This document shows, in pieces, positions 7,901 through 15,963 of a stretch of 31,723 nucleotides of DNA. Both the position numbers and the translations under genes were made by a program. Positions within the stretch are counted from its first letter, which is position 1. Every line of letters begins with the position of its first letter. The notes under the pieces are model-generated. The model was given only the letters and a program-made list of their open reading frames with translations. It was not told the DNA's origin and did no database searches. Origin of the DNA: Bacillota bacterium. Its GTDB lineage: Bacteria; Bacillota; Clostridia; Lachnospirales; Cellulosilyticaceae. The stretch lies in contig JAEZJJ010000007.1 in assembly GCA_023436395.1 (NCBI GenBank), positions 1-31,723 of the forward strand, given 5' to 3'.

Positions 7901-9470
7901 TTCAATAGAGGATTTAGCACAACTTATTTATGATCTTAAAAATGCAAATAAAGATGCACGTATTTCTGTAAAACTTGTGTCAGAAGCAGGTGTAGGAACT
8001 GTTGCTGCGGGAGTAGCTAAAGCAGGTGCGGGGGTTATTTTGATATCAAGCTTTGATGGTGGAACAGGAGCAGCCCCAAGAAATTCAATTTATAATGCAG
8101 GTCTTCCATGGGAGCTAGGTTTAGCAGAAACACATCAGACATTAATTATGAACGGACTTCGTTCCAAGGTGATTATTGAAACAGATGGCAAATTATTAAC
8201 AGGGCGTGATGTAGCTGTTGCAGCACTTTTAGGAGCAGAAGAGTTTGGGTTTGCAACTGCACCACTTGTTACTATGGGATGTGTCATGATGAGAGTATGT
8301 AACTTAGATACTTGTCCTGTAGGTATTGCGACTCAAAATCCAGAACTTAGAAAACGCTTTACAGGCAAGCCAGAATATATCATTAACTTTATGCACTTTG
8401 TGGCACAAGAATTAAGAGAGTATATGGCTAAACTAGGTGTTAGAACAGTAGACGAATTAGTAGGTCGCTCAGATTTACTTAAGGTTAAGGAATTTAGTGA
8501 AGGTGATAAAGCTAAAAAGATTGATATGAACAATATTCTTAACAACCCATATGCTATAGGTGATGAAGCAAGAATCTTTAACCCAAAAGATATATTTGAT
8601 TTTGAACTACAAAATACCATAGATGAGAAGGTGATTTTAAGTAGATTACAAGCTTCACTTAAACGTAAACAACCTAAGTCTATAGAAATACAGGTTAAGA
8701 ATATTGATAGAACTGTAGGGACTATTTTTGGTTCAGAAATCACAAAACTCTATGGCAATACATTAGAAGATGATACTTATGTTGTTAAATGTAATGGGAG
8801 TGGAGGACAAAGTTTTGGTGCCTTTATACCTAAAGGCCTAACTTTAGAACTAATTGGTGATAGTAACGATTACTTTGGAAAAGGACTTTCTGGTGGCAAA
8901 TTAGTTGTATATCCACCAAAGGGATCTAAATTTAAGCAAGATGAAAATATTATCATTGGTAATGTTGCCCTATATGGTGCAACAAGTGGTAGAGCTTTTA
9001 TTAATGGTGTAGCAGGTGAGCGTTTTTGTGTTAGAAACTCAGGAGCGTTAGCAGTAGTTGAAGGTGTAGGTGACCATGGCTGTGAATACATGACGGGTGG
9101 TAGAGTTGTAGTACTAGGTAAAACAGGCAAAAACTTTGCTGCTGGTATGAGTGGTGGAGTAGCTTATGTTCTTGATGAAGATAGAGATCTATATAAGAAA
9201 CTTAATAAGGCACTAGTATCTTTAGGTGAAGTAACTGAGAAGTATGATGTACTTGAACTTAAACAATTAATTGAAGAACATGTAGAACATACTGGCTCCG
9301 AAAAAGGTAAACAGGTACTTGCTAACTTTAATGCATACCTACCTAAATTCAAGAAAATTCTTCCACATGATTATGCACGTATGAGACAAACAATTTTAAC
9401 TATGGAAGAAAAGGGAATGAGTAGTGAACAAGCACAAATAGAAGCATTTTATGCTAATACCAGGAAATAA
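4920..9470 (+). CDS. gltB: Glutamate synthase (GOGAT) large subunit
   Basis: The alpha subunit converts glutamine and 2-oxoglutarate to two glutamates. The 1516 residues match the bacterial large subunit. A short propeptide precedes C26 (DNCGIGA), the catalytic N-terminal cysteine of the class II glutaminase domain (about 26-430). A central domain follows, then the FMN-binding synthase domain (about 830-1200; LLTGRDVAVAALLGAEEFG). C1121, C1127 and C1132 in CVMMRVCNLDTCPVG ligate the 3Fe-4S cluster. The C-terminal GXGXG beta-helix domain occupies about 1270-1460. A strong AGGAGG precedes the ATG. gltD follows after 11 bases. It consumes the glutamine made by the divergent glnA and by glnN downstream. 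Confidence 0.97.
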   Translation: MKDNFKNQHPYQQQGLYDPRFEHDNCGIGAIVNIKGIRSRGVVENALKIVENLEHRAGKDGEGKTGDGVGILLQICHDFFKDETKKIGITLGNERDYGIGMFFFPQNELKRNQEKKLFEVIVQKEGLEFLGWRSVPTNPEVLGQKAFDNMPYIMQGFVKRPHGCKKGIEFDRKLYIARRIFEQSCENTYVVSLSSRTIVYKGMFLVKELRQFFSDLQSEDYTSAIATVHSRFSTNTNPSWQKAHPNRFIVHNGEINTITGNADKMLAREESISCKPLKEHMHKILPIVDANGSDSARLDNALEFMVMAGMELPLAVMIMIPEPWENNRAMSQEKKDFYQYYATMMEPWDGPASILFSDGDIMGAILDRNGLRPSRYYITDDHHLILASEVGAVEIPTEKIIKKERLRPGKMLLVDTVQGKLIDDEDLKTEYASREPYGEWLDNNLVELESLHIPNKNVERYTESELKRLQKAFGYSYEDIKTSILPMAKAGEEPVAAMGADSALPPLSNTNPPLFSYFKQLFAQVTNPPFDAIREEIVTSTSVYVGADGNILEEKAKNCHVLKVSNPILTSTDMLKIKSMKVPGFKVEVLPITYYKNTSLDKAIEHLFIAADKAYRDGANILILSDRGVDEYHVAMPSLLAVSAMQQHLVSTKKRTSVAMILESAEPREVHHFATLLGYGACAINPYLAQDTIRYLIDTKVLDKDYYAAEYDYNKSILKGIVKIASKMGISTIQSYQGSKIFEAMGINKDVVDKYFTNTVSRVGGITLQDINKRSHKLHSSAFDPLGLDVTSDVDSIGSHKLRSGKEEHLYNPETIHLLQEATRTNDYSTFKEFSEAINKENRTMNLRNILDFKFSENGGIPIEEVESVASIVKRFKTGAMSYGSISKEAHETMAIAMNQIGGKSNSGEGGEDLDRLKDEKRCSAIKQVASGRFGVTSEYLVSAKEIQIKMAQGAKPGEGGQLPGEKVYPWVAKTRHSTPGVGLISPPPHHDIYSIEDLAQLIYDLKNANKDARISVKLVSEAGVGTVAAGVAKAGAGVILISSFDGGTGAAPRNSIYNAGLPWELGLAETHQTLIMNGLRSKVIIETDGKLLTGRDVAVAALLGAEEFGFATAPLVTMGCVMMRVCNLDTCPVGIATQNPELRKRFTGKPEYIINFMHFVAQELREYMAKLGVRTVDELVGRSDLLKVKEFSEGDKAKKIDMNNILNNPYAIGDEARIFNPKDIFDFELQNTIDEKVILSRLQASLKRKQPKSIEIQVKNIDRTVGTIFGSEITKLYGNTLEDDTYVVKCNGSGGQSFGAFIPKGLTLELIGDSNDYFGKGLSGGKLVVYPPKGSKFKQDENIIIGNVALYGATSGRAFINGVAGERFCVRNSGALAVVEGVGDHGCEYMTGGRVVVLGKTGKNFAAGMSGGVAYVLDEDRDLYKKLNKALVSLGEVTEKYDVLELKQLIEEHVEHTGSEKGKQVLANFNAYLPKFKKILPHDYARMRQTILTMEEKGMSSEQAQIEAFYANTRK

Positions 9471-9481
9471 GGAGGCCACAT

Positions 9482-10969
9482 ATGGGAAAACCAACAGGAT
9501 TTATGGAGTATGATAGAGTAACTAGCAAGTGTATTGCACCTGCTGAAAGAATAAAGAATTTTAAAGAATTTCATATCACACTTGCTAAAGAAAAGCAACA
9601 AATACAAGGGGCAAGGTGTATGGATTGTGGCGTGCCTTTTTGTCAATCTGGCATGATGATAAAAGGGGCAACATCGGGTTGTCCTCTTAACAACCTCATT
9701 CCAGAATGGAATGATTTAATGTTTAATGGACAATGGGAAGAAGCTGCTAGACGTTTATTATTAACAAATAATTTTCCGGAGTTTACATCTAGAGTTTGTC
9801 CAGCAATTTGTGAAAATGCATGTACATGTGCACTTAATGGAGATGCCGTAACCATTAGAGAGAATGAAGCTGCTATTATTGAAAATGCATTTAGAGCAGG
9901 ATTAATACGTCCTAAAAAGCCTTCTGTAAGAACAGGTAAAAATGTGGCTATTGTTGGGTCTGGGCCAGCAGGGCTTGCAGCAGCAGCGCAGCTTAATAAG
10001 AGAGGTCATACTGTTACTGTATATGAGAGAAGTGACAGGATTGGGGGGTTGTTAATGTATGGCATCCCAAATATGAAAATAGAGAAAGATATTGTTGATA
10101 GACGTGTAGATTTAATGGTACAAGAAGGTATTAAGTTTATTACTAATGCAGACATAGGCAGAAAATATAAAGCTAGTAAGCTCATTCAAGAATATGATGC
10201 AGTAATATTAGCTTGTGGCGCATCTAATCCTAGAGATATAAATGTACCAGGAAGGGATGCAAAAGGTATTTACTTTGCAGTTGATTTCCTGAAATCAACA
10301 ACTATGAGCTTATTAAATTCTAACTTAGAAGAGGGAACCTGCATTAATACACAAGGTAAAAATGTAGTTGTTATTGGTGGTGGAGATACTGGTAATGACT
10401 GTGTAGGAACATCTATTAGACATGGTTGCAACTCTGTAATTCAGATAGAAATGATGCCACAGTTACCTAGTCAAAGAGCAGATAATAATCGCTGGCCACA
10501 ATGGGCAAGAGTATGTAAAACGGATTATGGTCAAGAAGAAGCAATAGAAGTGTTTGGTCATGATCCTAGAATATATGAAACAACTGTAAAAGAGTTCTGT
10601 AAGAATGAGAATGGTGATTTAGTAGGAGTTAAAGTTGTTAAAGTGAAGTTTGTAACTAATGAAGAAACAGGTAGAGCAGAAATGCAAGAAATAGAGGGAT
10701 CAGAACAATTATTAGATGCAGATATTGTATTAATCGCAGCAGGTTTCTTGGGTTCAGAAGGTTATATAACAGAGAATTTTGGTGTTGAAGTAGATAATAG
10801 AAATAATGTAGCAACAGCTCAGGGTGAATATAATACCAATATAGATAAAGTATTTACGGCAGGGGATATGCATAGGGGACAATCTTTAGTTGTATGGGCT
10901 ATTAGAGAAGGACGAGAAGCAGCTAAGGCAGTAGATGAATATTTAATGGGGTATACAAATTTGAGATAA
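9482..10969 (+). CDS. gltD: Glutamate synthase small subunit
   Basis: The beta subunit passes electrons from NAD(P)H through FAD to the large subunit. At 495 residues it is typical. The N-terminal cysteines for two 4Fe-4S clusters are present: C46, C49, C54, C67 and C106, C110, C114, C116. The FAD dinucleotide fold GSGPAG is at 159-164 and the NAD(P)H fold VVVIGGGDTGND at about 297-308. The C-terminus contains the FTAGDMHRGQSLVVWAI segment that closes the FAD site. AAGGAGG lies just before the ATG. It is co-transcribed with gltB. Confidence 0.97.
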   Translation: MGKPTGFMEYDRVTSKCIAPAERIKNFKEFHITLAKEKQQIQGARCMDCGVPFCQSGMMIKGATSGCPLNNLIPEWNDLMFNGQWEEAARRLLLTNNFPEFTSRVCPAICENACTCALNGDAVTIRENEAAIIENAFRAGLIRPKKPSVRTGKNVAIVGSGPAGLAAAAQLNKRGHTVTVYERSDRIGGLLMYGIPNMKIEKDIVDRRVDLMVQEGIKFITNADIGRKYKASKLIQEYDAVILACGASNPRDINVPGRDAKGIYFAVDFLKSTTMSLLNSNLEEGTCINTQGKNVVVIGGGDTGNDCVGTSIRHGCNSVIQIEMMPQLPSQRADNNRWPQWARVCKTDYGQEEAIEVFGHDPRIYETTVKEFCKNENGDLVGVKVVKVKFVTNEETGRAEMQEIEGSEQLLDADIVLIAAGFLGSEGYITENFGVEVDNRNNVATAQGEYNTNIDKVFTAGDMHRGQSLVVWAIREGREAAKAVDEYLMGYTNLR

Positions 10970-11055
10970 TATATATTGATTAAAGTGAAAATATATAATA
11001 TTTAAAGCTGTTTTTATAATTTTTTAGAAAATTTATAAAAAAACAATGTTTACTC

Positions 11056-11082
11056 TTGTAATTTTTAAAAAAAGGGTATACT
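11056..11082 (+). promoter_or_regulatory. Possible promoter ahead of the gatC leader
   Basis: TTGTAA (11056-11061) and TATACT (11077-11082) are 15 bases apart, shorter than ideal. The predicted start near 11089 is only about 20 bases before the strong hairpin, so the transcript would either end as a roughly 75-nt RNA or read through into gatC. An inverted TTACTC copy (11050-11055) touches the -35 element. Confidence 0.4.
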
Positions 11083-11109
11083 ATATTTTCAATAGAACAT
11101 GAACTTAGC

Positions 11110-11165
11110 AAAGGCGCTAACTTTAAATACACTTACTAGTGTATTTAGTTAGCGCCTTTTTATTT
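11110..11165 (+). terminator. Strong hairpin terminator or attenuator before gatCAB
   Basis: A 13-bp outer stem (11110-11122 with 11147-11159) encloses a 9-bp inner stem (11125-11133 with 11138-11146, loop TACT), with only two unpaired bases between them. It is followed by TTTT and TATTT. The flanks AGAACAT (11094-11100) and ATGTTCT (11166-11172) could pair as a further arm. It can serve as the gltBD terminator. Because a promoter lies just upstream, it may also act as an attenuator for gatC. Confidence 0.85.
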
Positions 11166-11175
11166 ATGTTCTTGA

Positions 11176-11339
11176 GGAGTAACTTGTATTGAGAGTAGAA
11201 ATAGGAATAAGCAAAAGAGTAACACAAACTATTATTCAAGATCCAAAGTAAAAACCAAACAATCCAAAACAAAGAGTAAGAAAACAATTGAAACAAGAAG
11301 TAGGAGTAATTAGCAAAGAGTAAAATGAATTTGGAGTAA
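11176..11339 (+). repeat. Dispersed GGAGTAA/AGAGTAA heptamer cluster
   Basis: Six exact copies of (A/G)GAGTAA occur within 164 bases, spaced 40, 57, 30, 14 and 16 bases apart, all on the plus strand, with variants AAAGTAA and GGAATAA between them. The last copy is followed by a GAGG segment that resembles the gatC/gatA junction at 11639-11655. Function unknown. Confidence 0.7.
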
Positions 11340-11360
11340 TCATGAGGTAGGTGATAGGAG

Positions 11361-11645
11361 TTGTTAGACACAGACTTAATTACGTATTTAGCTAAACTGT
11401 CTAAGATAGAAATTGATGAGACAGAAAAAGAAAGATTAGTATCTGAAATGAGTGCAATAGTAGAGCTAATGGACACTATGAACGAGGTAACTATGGAGGC
11501 TAATGTAAATCTTAATGGTGAAGGAGTAAGCCTAGAAGATTTAAGAGCAGATGAAATTGTATCTTCCTATAATAGAGAAGTTGTTCTAAATAATGCTTCT
11601 CATGAGAAAGATGGATTTTATGTAGTACCAAAGATTATGGAGTAA
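11361..11645 (+). CDS. gatC: Asp-tRNA(Asn)/Glu-tRNA(Gln) amidotransferase subunit C
   Basis: GatC is the small subunit that wraps around GatA and stabilises the GatCAB complex. The 94 residues, the opening ITYLAKLSKIEIDETE, the LRADEIVSSYNRE segment and the end YVVPKIME are typical of the family. The only in-frame start is TTG at 11361, because a TAG stop lies just upstream. AGGTGAT (11349-11355), which matches the anti-Shine-Dalgarno sequence, is five bases before it and supports this start. gatA follows after 18 bases. The weak start codon and the odd leader suggest the operon is under tight control, but that is inference. Confidence 0.93.
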   Translation: MLDTDLITYLAKLSKIEIDETEKERLVSEMSAIVELMDTMNEVTMEANVNLNGEGVSLEDLRADEIVSSYNREVVLNNASHEKDGFYVVPKIME

Positions 11646-11663
11646 TTAGTGAGGAGGAGTGTT

Positions 11664-13124
11664 ATGTCACTATGTGATAAGAGTCTATTCGAGCTCAGAG
11701 AGATGCTTGATCAAAAAGAAATCACTTCAGTAGAATTAACCAAGTATTACTTAAATAGAATAAAACAAGTTGATGATCAGATAGAGAGCTATATTACAGT
11801 TTGTGAAAAAGAGGCAATAAAAGCTGCAGAAAAAGCAGACAAAAGAATTGCCGAAGGTAAGAGCAACTTATTGACAGGTATTCCAATAAGTATTAAGGAT
11901 AATATCTGTACAAAAGGTATTTTAACGACCTGTGCTTCAAAGATGTTATATAACTTTGTACCACCGTATAATGCAACTGTTATCGAGAAGTTATTAGCTG
12001 AGGATACCATTATTTTAGGAAAGTTAAATATGGATGAATTTGCTATGGGGGGGTCGTCCCAAACTTCATACTATAGGAAAACAAAGAATCCTTATGATTT
12101 AATTAGAGTTCCTGGTGGTTCTTCAGGAGGAAGTGCAGCAGCAGTAGCTGCAAGACTTTCAGTGATAGCACTAGGCTCAGACACTGGTGGTTCAATAAGG
12201 CAACCTGCTGCCTTTTGTGGTGTAACAGGTATGAAACCAACTTATGGAGCAGTATCCAGGTTTGGACTAGTAGCATTTGGTAGCTCCCTAGATCAAATAG
12301 GACCTATTGCCCAAACTGCAGAAGAATGTGCAGCTATTTTAAACATTATATCAGGATTTGATATCCATGATGGCACATCCTCTAGAAAAGAAATAGACTT
12401 TAGTAGCCAATTAGGATTAGAAGTAAAAGGCCTGAAAATAGCTGTTCCAAAGGAATTCTTTGGTGAGGGAATAGATGATGAAGTAAAGACAGCTGTAATA
12501 GAAGCAATTAAAGTATATGAAAGACAAGGTGCAGAAATTATTCAGGTATCTATGCCAAGTCTAAAATATGCAATTGCAGCGTATTATCTATTATCTTCAG
12601 CTGAAGCAAGTTCGAACTTATCCAGATATGATGGTATTAAGTTTGGATATTGTACACCAGTAGCCAAAACTTATGAAGAGCGTATTACACGTACGCGTAA
12701 GGAAGGATTTGGAGATGAGGTAAAAAGAAGAATACTTCTTGGAACTTATGCATTATCAAGTGGCTATTATGATGCTTATTATAAGAAAGCATTATATATT
12801 AGACAAAAAATTAAAGAAGAATATGAAGAAATCTTTAGAAGCTGTGATGTCATGATTACACCAACAGCGCCTACAGTTGCCTATAAAATAGGAGCTATAG
12901 AAAATGACCCAGTAAAAATGTATTTAGCAGATATTTGTACAGTAACAGTAAATATTGCAGGACTTCCAGCTATTAATACAATCTGTGGTTATGATGATAA
13001 CGGTATGCCAATAGGTATGTCTATTATAGGTAAAGCTTTTGATGATGCAAAAGTAATAGGAGTAGCTGATGCATTTGAAAGACAATTTACAAGGATAGAG
13101 CCTAGTATGCTAAAGAAAGTGTAG
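11664..13124 (+). CDS. gatA: Asp-tRNA(Asn)/Glu-tRNA(Gln) amidotransferase subunit A
   Basis: GatA releases ammonia from glutamine for amidation of tRNA-bound Asp or Glu. It belongs to the amidase-signature family, with the Ser-cisSer-Lys triad visible as K78 (PISIKDN), S153 (GGSSGGS) and S177 (SDTGGSIRQPA). The protein is 486 residues from the ATG at 11664, which has GAGGAGG six bases upstream. A GTG at 11649 in the same frame overlaps that ribosome site and is not the start. It lies between gatC and gatB with very short gaps, and the three chains form one complex. Confidence 0.97.
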   Translation: MSLCDKSLFELREMLDQKEITSVELTKYYLNRIKQVDDQIESYITVCEKEAIKAAEKADKRIAEGKSNLLTGIPISIKDNICTKGILTTCASKMLYNFVPPYNATVIEKLLAEDTIILGKLNMDEFAMGGSSQTSYYRKTKNPYDLIRVPGGSSGGSAAAVAARLSVIALGSDTGGSIRQPAAFCGVTGMKPTYGAVSRFGLVAFGSSLDQIGPIAQTAEECAAILNIISGFDIHDGTSSRKEIDFSSQLGLEVKGLKIAVPKEFFGEGIDDEVKTAVIEAIKVYERQGAEIIQVSMPSLKYAIAAYYLLSSAEASSNLSRYDGIKFGYCTPVAKTYEERITRTRKEGFGDEVKRRILLGTYALSSGYYDAYYKKALYIRQKIKEEYEEIFRSCDVMITPTAPTVAYKIGAIENDPVKMYLADICTVTVNIAGLPAINTICGYDDNGMPIGMSIIGKAFDDAKVIGVADAFERQFTRIEPSMLKKV

Positions 13125-13133
13125 GTGATTAGA

Positions 13134-14573
13134 ATGGTAAATTATGTTCCAGTTATAGGACTTGAAATACATGCTCAACTTCTTACGAAGACAAAAATAT
13201 TTTGTAGTTGTGAGGTGGATTTTGGAGGGGAGCAAAATACACGTTGTTGCCCCGTATGTACGGGACTTCCAGGTACACTGCCAGTTATTAATCAGCAAGT
13301 TGTCAAATATGGTATTAAGGCCGCCCTTGCACTTGGTTGTGGAGTGGGAAGTTTTACTAAAATAGATAGAAAAAATTATTTTTATCCAGACCTTCCAAAG
13401 GCATATCAGATTTCACAATTTGATTTACCAATTTGCTTATCAGGTAAGGTAAAGATAGAAGCTGATTTAGGAGAAAAATATGTTCGTATTCATCATGCAC
13501 ACATTGAAGAAGATGCAGGTAAGCTAATACATGATGATATTGATAATACTAGTTTAGCAGATTATAACCGCTGTGGTGTACCTCTTCTAGAAATAGTATC
13601 AGAACCAGATATGAATTCAGCAGAAGAAGCAAGGGCATATATTGAAAAGGTTGCAGGACTTCTTCAATACGCAGGCGTTAGCCTTTGTAGAATGGAGGAA
13701 GGTTCTTTAAGAGCAGATGTTAATATTTCTCTTAGAAGAGCAGAAAGTAGTACTTTAGGGACTAAAGTAGAAATTAAAAATTTAAATTCCCTTAAATCAA
13801 TTGTAAGAGCTATTGATTATGAAATAGAGCGTCAAACTAAGCTACTAAATACTGGAGAAATGATTGTCCAAGAAACAAGAAAATTTAATGATAATAGAGG
13901 GGTCACTTTACCAATGCGTTCAAAAGAGGATGCTCATGATTATCGTTACTTTAAAGAACCAGATGTAATGCCTATTGTCATTAGAGATGAAGATATAGAA
14001 GCCATTAGAGCTGAGTTACCTGTACTGATTGATGAGAGAATGGAGATTTATCTAAATAGTTATGGTTTAAATCTTGCAGATGCCATCATTCTTGTAGCAG
14101 ATAAAGCTATATCTGATTTTTATAATGAAGCAGTAGAACATTATTCAAACTATAAAGCAGTTGCTAACTTTATAGTAGTAGAATTGCTGAAATATGTAAA
14201 TGAAGGAGAACTGGATAGTAAAAACATTCCGTTCACTGGAGCAGCATTTGCTAATTTGGTAAAGATGGTTGAAGAAGACACTGTTAATAGAAATAATGCA
14301 AAAGCTATATTGAAATTAATGTTGGAACAAAATAAGTTACCTGAAGAAATTGCTAAAGAACAAGGTTTTCTGATGAATGATGATCAGGATGAAATAAAGG
14401 AAGTTGTAGTTGGAGTAGTAGAGGAGTTTACTGCAGAAGTAGAAGGTTACTTGGCAGGAAAAGAAAAATTATTTGGTTTCCTTATGGGGCAATGTTCAAA
14501 GAGACTTGCAGGTAGGGCAAACCCAAAAACAATTAAAGGTTTACTTGAAATAGAGCTAAATAAGTTAAAGTAA
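13134..14573 (+). CDS. gatB: Asp-tRNA(Asn)/Glu-tRNA(Gln) amidotransferase subunit B
   Basis: GatB binds the mischarged tRNA and activates its Asp or Glu side chain with ATP. The 479-residue protein opens with the family signature VPVIGLEIHAQLL. It has zinc-type cysteines at C24, C26, C39 and C42 around CPVCTGLPGTLPV, the segment HIEEDAGKLIHD, and a C-terminal helical YqeY-like tail domain. I chose the ATG at 13134, since AGGTGAT (13123-13129) precedes it. The GTG at 13125 lies inside that site. It starts nine bases after gatA and is 22 bases before aspS. Confidence 0.97.
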   Translation: MVNYVPVIGLEIHAQLLTKTKIFCSCEVDFGGEQNTRCCPVCTGLPGTLPVINQQVVKYGIKAALALGCGVGSFTKIDRKNYFYPDLPKAYQISQFDLPICLSGKVKIEADLGEKYVRIHHAHIEEDAGKLIHDDIDNTSLADYNRCGVPLLEIVSEPDMNSAEEARAYIEKVAGLLQYAGVSLCRMEEGSLRADVNISLRRAESSTLGTKVEIKNLNSLKSIVRAIDYEIERQTKLLNTGEMIVQETRKFNDNRGVTLPMRSKEDAHDYRYFKEPDVMPIVIRDEDIEAIRAELPVLIDERMEIYLNSYGLNLADAIILVADKAISDFYNEAVEHYSNYKAVANFIVVELLKYVNEGELDSKNIPFTGAAFANLVKMVEEDTVNRNNAKAILKLMLEQNKLPEEIAKEQGFLMNDDQDEIKEVVVGVVEEFTAEVEGYLAGKEKLFGFLMGQCSKRLAGRANPKTIKGLLEIELNKLK

Positions 14574-14595
14574 CCTTAGAAAGGAGAGTAGTGTT

Positions 14596-15912
14596 ATGCA
14601 AAGAATAAATGGAGTATCACTGAAAACAGTTTTAGATATAGAGGGCATTAAGAAAAATCCAGATGAACTAGTTGTTATCGAAGCCTGTGTTCATAAGATT
14701 AGAGAAATGAGCGAATTTGCTTTTATTATTCTAAGAACAGGTAGATATATTATTCAATCAATCTATGAAACAGATAAATGTAAGACTAATATTGATGAAC
14801 TCAAGGTTGGTGCGTATGTGAGAGTAAAGGGTCATATAAGAGAGGATGAAAGAGCAAATTTAGGATTTGAACTGCAACTAGAGGAAATTGAGCTTTTAAG
14901 TATGCCTGCAGCAGATTACCCCTTAAATGTTGGACATAAAAAGTTAGGATGTGGCTTGGAAGCAAATTTAGATAACCGTAGTGTGGCCCTTAGAAATCCT
15001 TATGAAAGAGCAATTTTTAAAGTACAAGAAGGTATTGTTTCTGGCTTTAGAGAATTTATGGAGCAGCAAGGCTTTACACAAGTTCATACACCTAAGATTG
15101 TAGCAGCAGGTGCTGAAGGTGGGGCAAACATCTTTAAACTTGATTATTTTAATCAGGAGGCTTTTTTAGCTCAAAGCCCACAGTTCTATAAACAAACATG
15201 CGTAGCATTTTTTGATAGAGTCTTTGAAATCGCGCCTGTTTATAGAGCAGAAAAGCATAACACCTCTAGACATCTTAATGAGTATATCGGTTTAGATTTT
15301 GAGATGGGTTATATAGATAGTATGTATGATGTTATGGCTATGGAAACAGCTATGATTAAATATGTAATGGTCTATTTAGAAAAGCATTGCAAGGAATATC
15401 TAGAGATATTACAAGTAGAACTTCCTACTATTAAAGAAATTCCTTCTATTACATTTATAGAAGCCTTAGATCTAATGAAAGATAAAGGTGGAAAGAACAA
15501 ATATGACTTAGACCCAGAAGATGAAGTACTTCTCTGTGAATATGCAAAGAAGAACTGGAATAGTGAATTCTTATTTATCACTCATTTTCCAGCTTCTAAA
15601 AGGCCATTTTATGCTATGAATGATAAAGAAGATAGTCGCTTTGCATTGAGTTTTGATTTGCTTTTTAGAGGGCTAGAAATTACAACAGGGGGGCAGCGTA
15701 TTCACGATTATAAGGAACAAGTAGAAAAAATGAAGGAAATGGGAATGAACCCAGAAGAATTAAGTCATTATCTAAGCATCCATAAATATGGAATGCCACC
15801 ACATGGGGGACTTGGAATTGGATTAGAAAGATTTGTAATGAAGCTTCTAGATTTGCAGAATGTAAGGCAAGCAAGTATGTTTCCTAGAGACGTACATCGC
15901 TTAGAACCTTAG
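14596..15912 (+). CDS. aspS: Archaeal-type (AspRS2) aspartyl-tRNA synthetase, probably Asp-tRNA(Asn) forming
   Basis: This is a class IIb synthetase of 438 residues. It lacks the GAD insertion of normal bacterial AspRS (about 590 residues) and so resembles archaeal AspRS. An OB-fold anticodon domain (about 1-105) precedes the catalytic core with FRAEKHNTSRHLNE-like motif 2 (seen as YRAEKHNTSRHLNEY) and motif 3 GLGIGLERFVMKLLDL. Next to gatCAB, it would supply Asp-tRNA(Asn) for amidation. H33 in the OB fold matches the histidine associated with tRNA(Asn) acceptance. The second position usually compared (Lys in discriminating, Pro in non-discriminating forms) is N88, so specificity needs testing. 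AAAGGAGAG precedes the ATG. Confidence 0.92.
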   Translation: MQRINGVSLKTVLDIEGIKKNPDELVVIEACVHKIREMSEFAFIILRTGRYIIQSIYETDKCKTNIDELKVGAYVRVKGHIREDERANLGFELQLEEIELLSMPAADYPLNVGHKKLGCGLEANLDNRSVALRNPYERAIFKVQEGIVSGFREFMEQQGFTQVHTPKIVAAGAEGGANIFKLDYFNQEAFLAQSPQFYKQTCVAFFDRVFEIAPVYRAEKHNTSRHLNEYIGLDFEMGYIDSMYDVMAMETAMIKYVMVYLEKHCKEYLEILQVELPTIKEIPSITFIEALDLMKDKGGKNKYDLDPEDEVLLCEYAKKNWNSEFLFITHFPASKRPFYAMNDKEDSRFALSFDLLFRGLEITTGGQRIHDYKEQVEKMKEMGMNPEELSHYLSIHKYGMPPHGGLGIGLERFVMKLLDLQNVRQASMFPRDVHRLEP

Positions 15913-15963
15913 ATTAGTATAAAAAACAAATAAAATAGAGAAATATTTGAGGAGGAATTTAGT

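Larger units (their letters stand above)
10970..11360 (+). promoter_or_regulatory. gltD-gatC intergenic leader with hairpin and GAGTAA repeats
   Basis: 391 bases with no gene. In order it has an AT-rich stretch, a promoter-like pair (11056-11082), a very strong hairpin with U-run (11110-11165), and then about 180 bases of purine-rich DNA. That last stretch holds six exact GGAGTAA/AGAGTAA heptamers, all in the plus orientation, at 11176, 11216, 11273, 11303, 11317 and 11333, plus near copies at 11193, 11204 and 11245. The copies are not in a common reading frame and create TAA stops, so they do not encode a repeat peptide. No T-box core sequence (GGGTGGTACC) is present, and no good promoter is visible after the hairpin. 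Confidence 0.6.

Noticed and set aside
8333..8743. Minus-strand open frames inside gltB (also 8870-9130 and 9164-9352)
   Set aside because: All lie within the intact gltB reading frame and have low-complexity products; they are antisense shadows.
11176..11339. GAGTAA repeats as coding repeats or a CRISPR-like array
   Set aside because: The copies are in different frames, contain TAA stops, and have irregular spacing of 14 to 57 bases with only seven conserved bases.
11090..11360. T-box riboswitch before gatCAB
   Set aside because: The related operon in C. acetobutylicum has one, but the T-box core sequence and a stem I of proper length are absent and the hairpin follows the promoter by only about 20 bases.
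11123..11476. Minus-strand 117-residue open frame across the gatC leader
   Set aside because: It overlaps gatC and the hairpin, has a Ser/Phe/Tyr-rich product typical of antisense AT-rich DNA, and no ribosome site.
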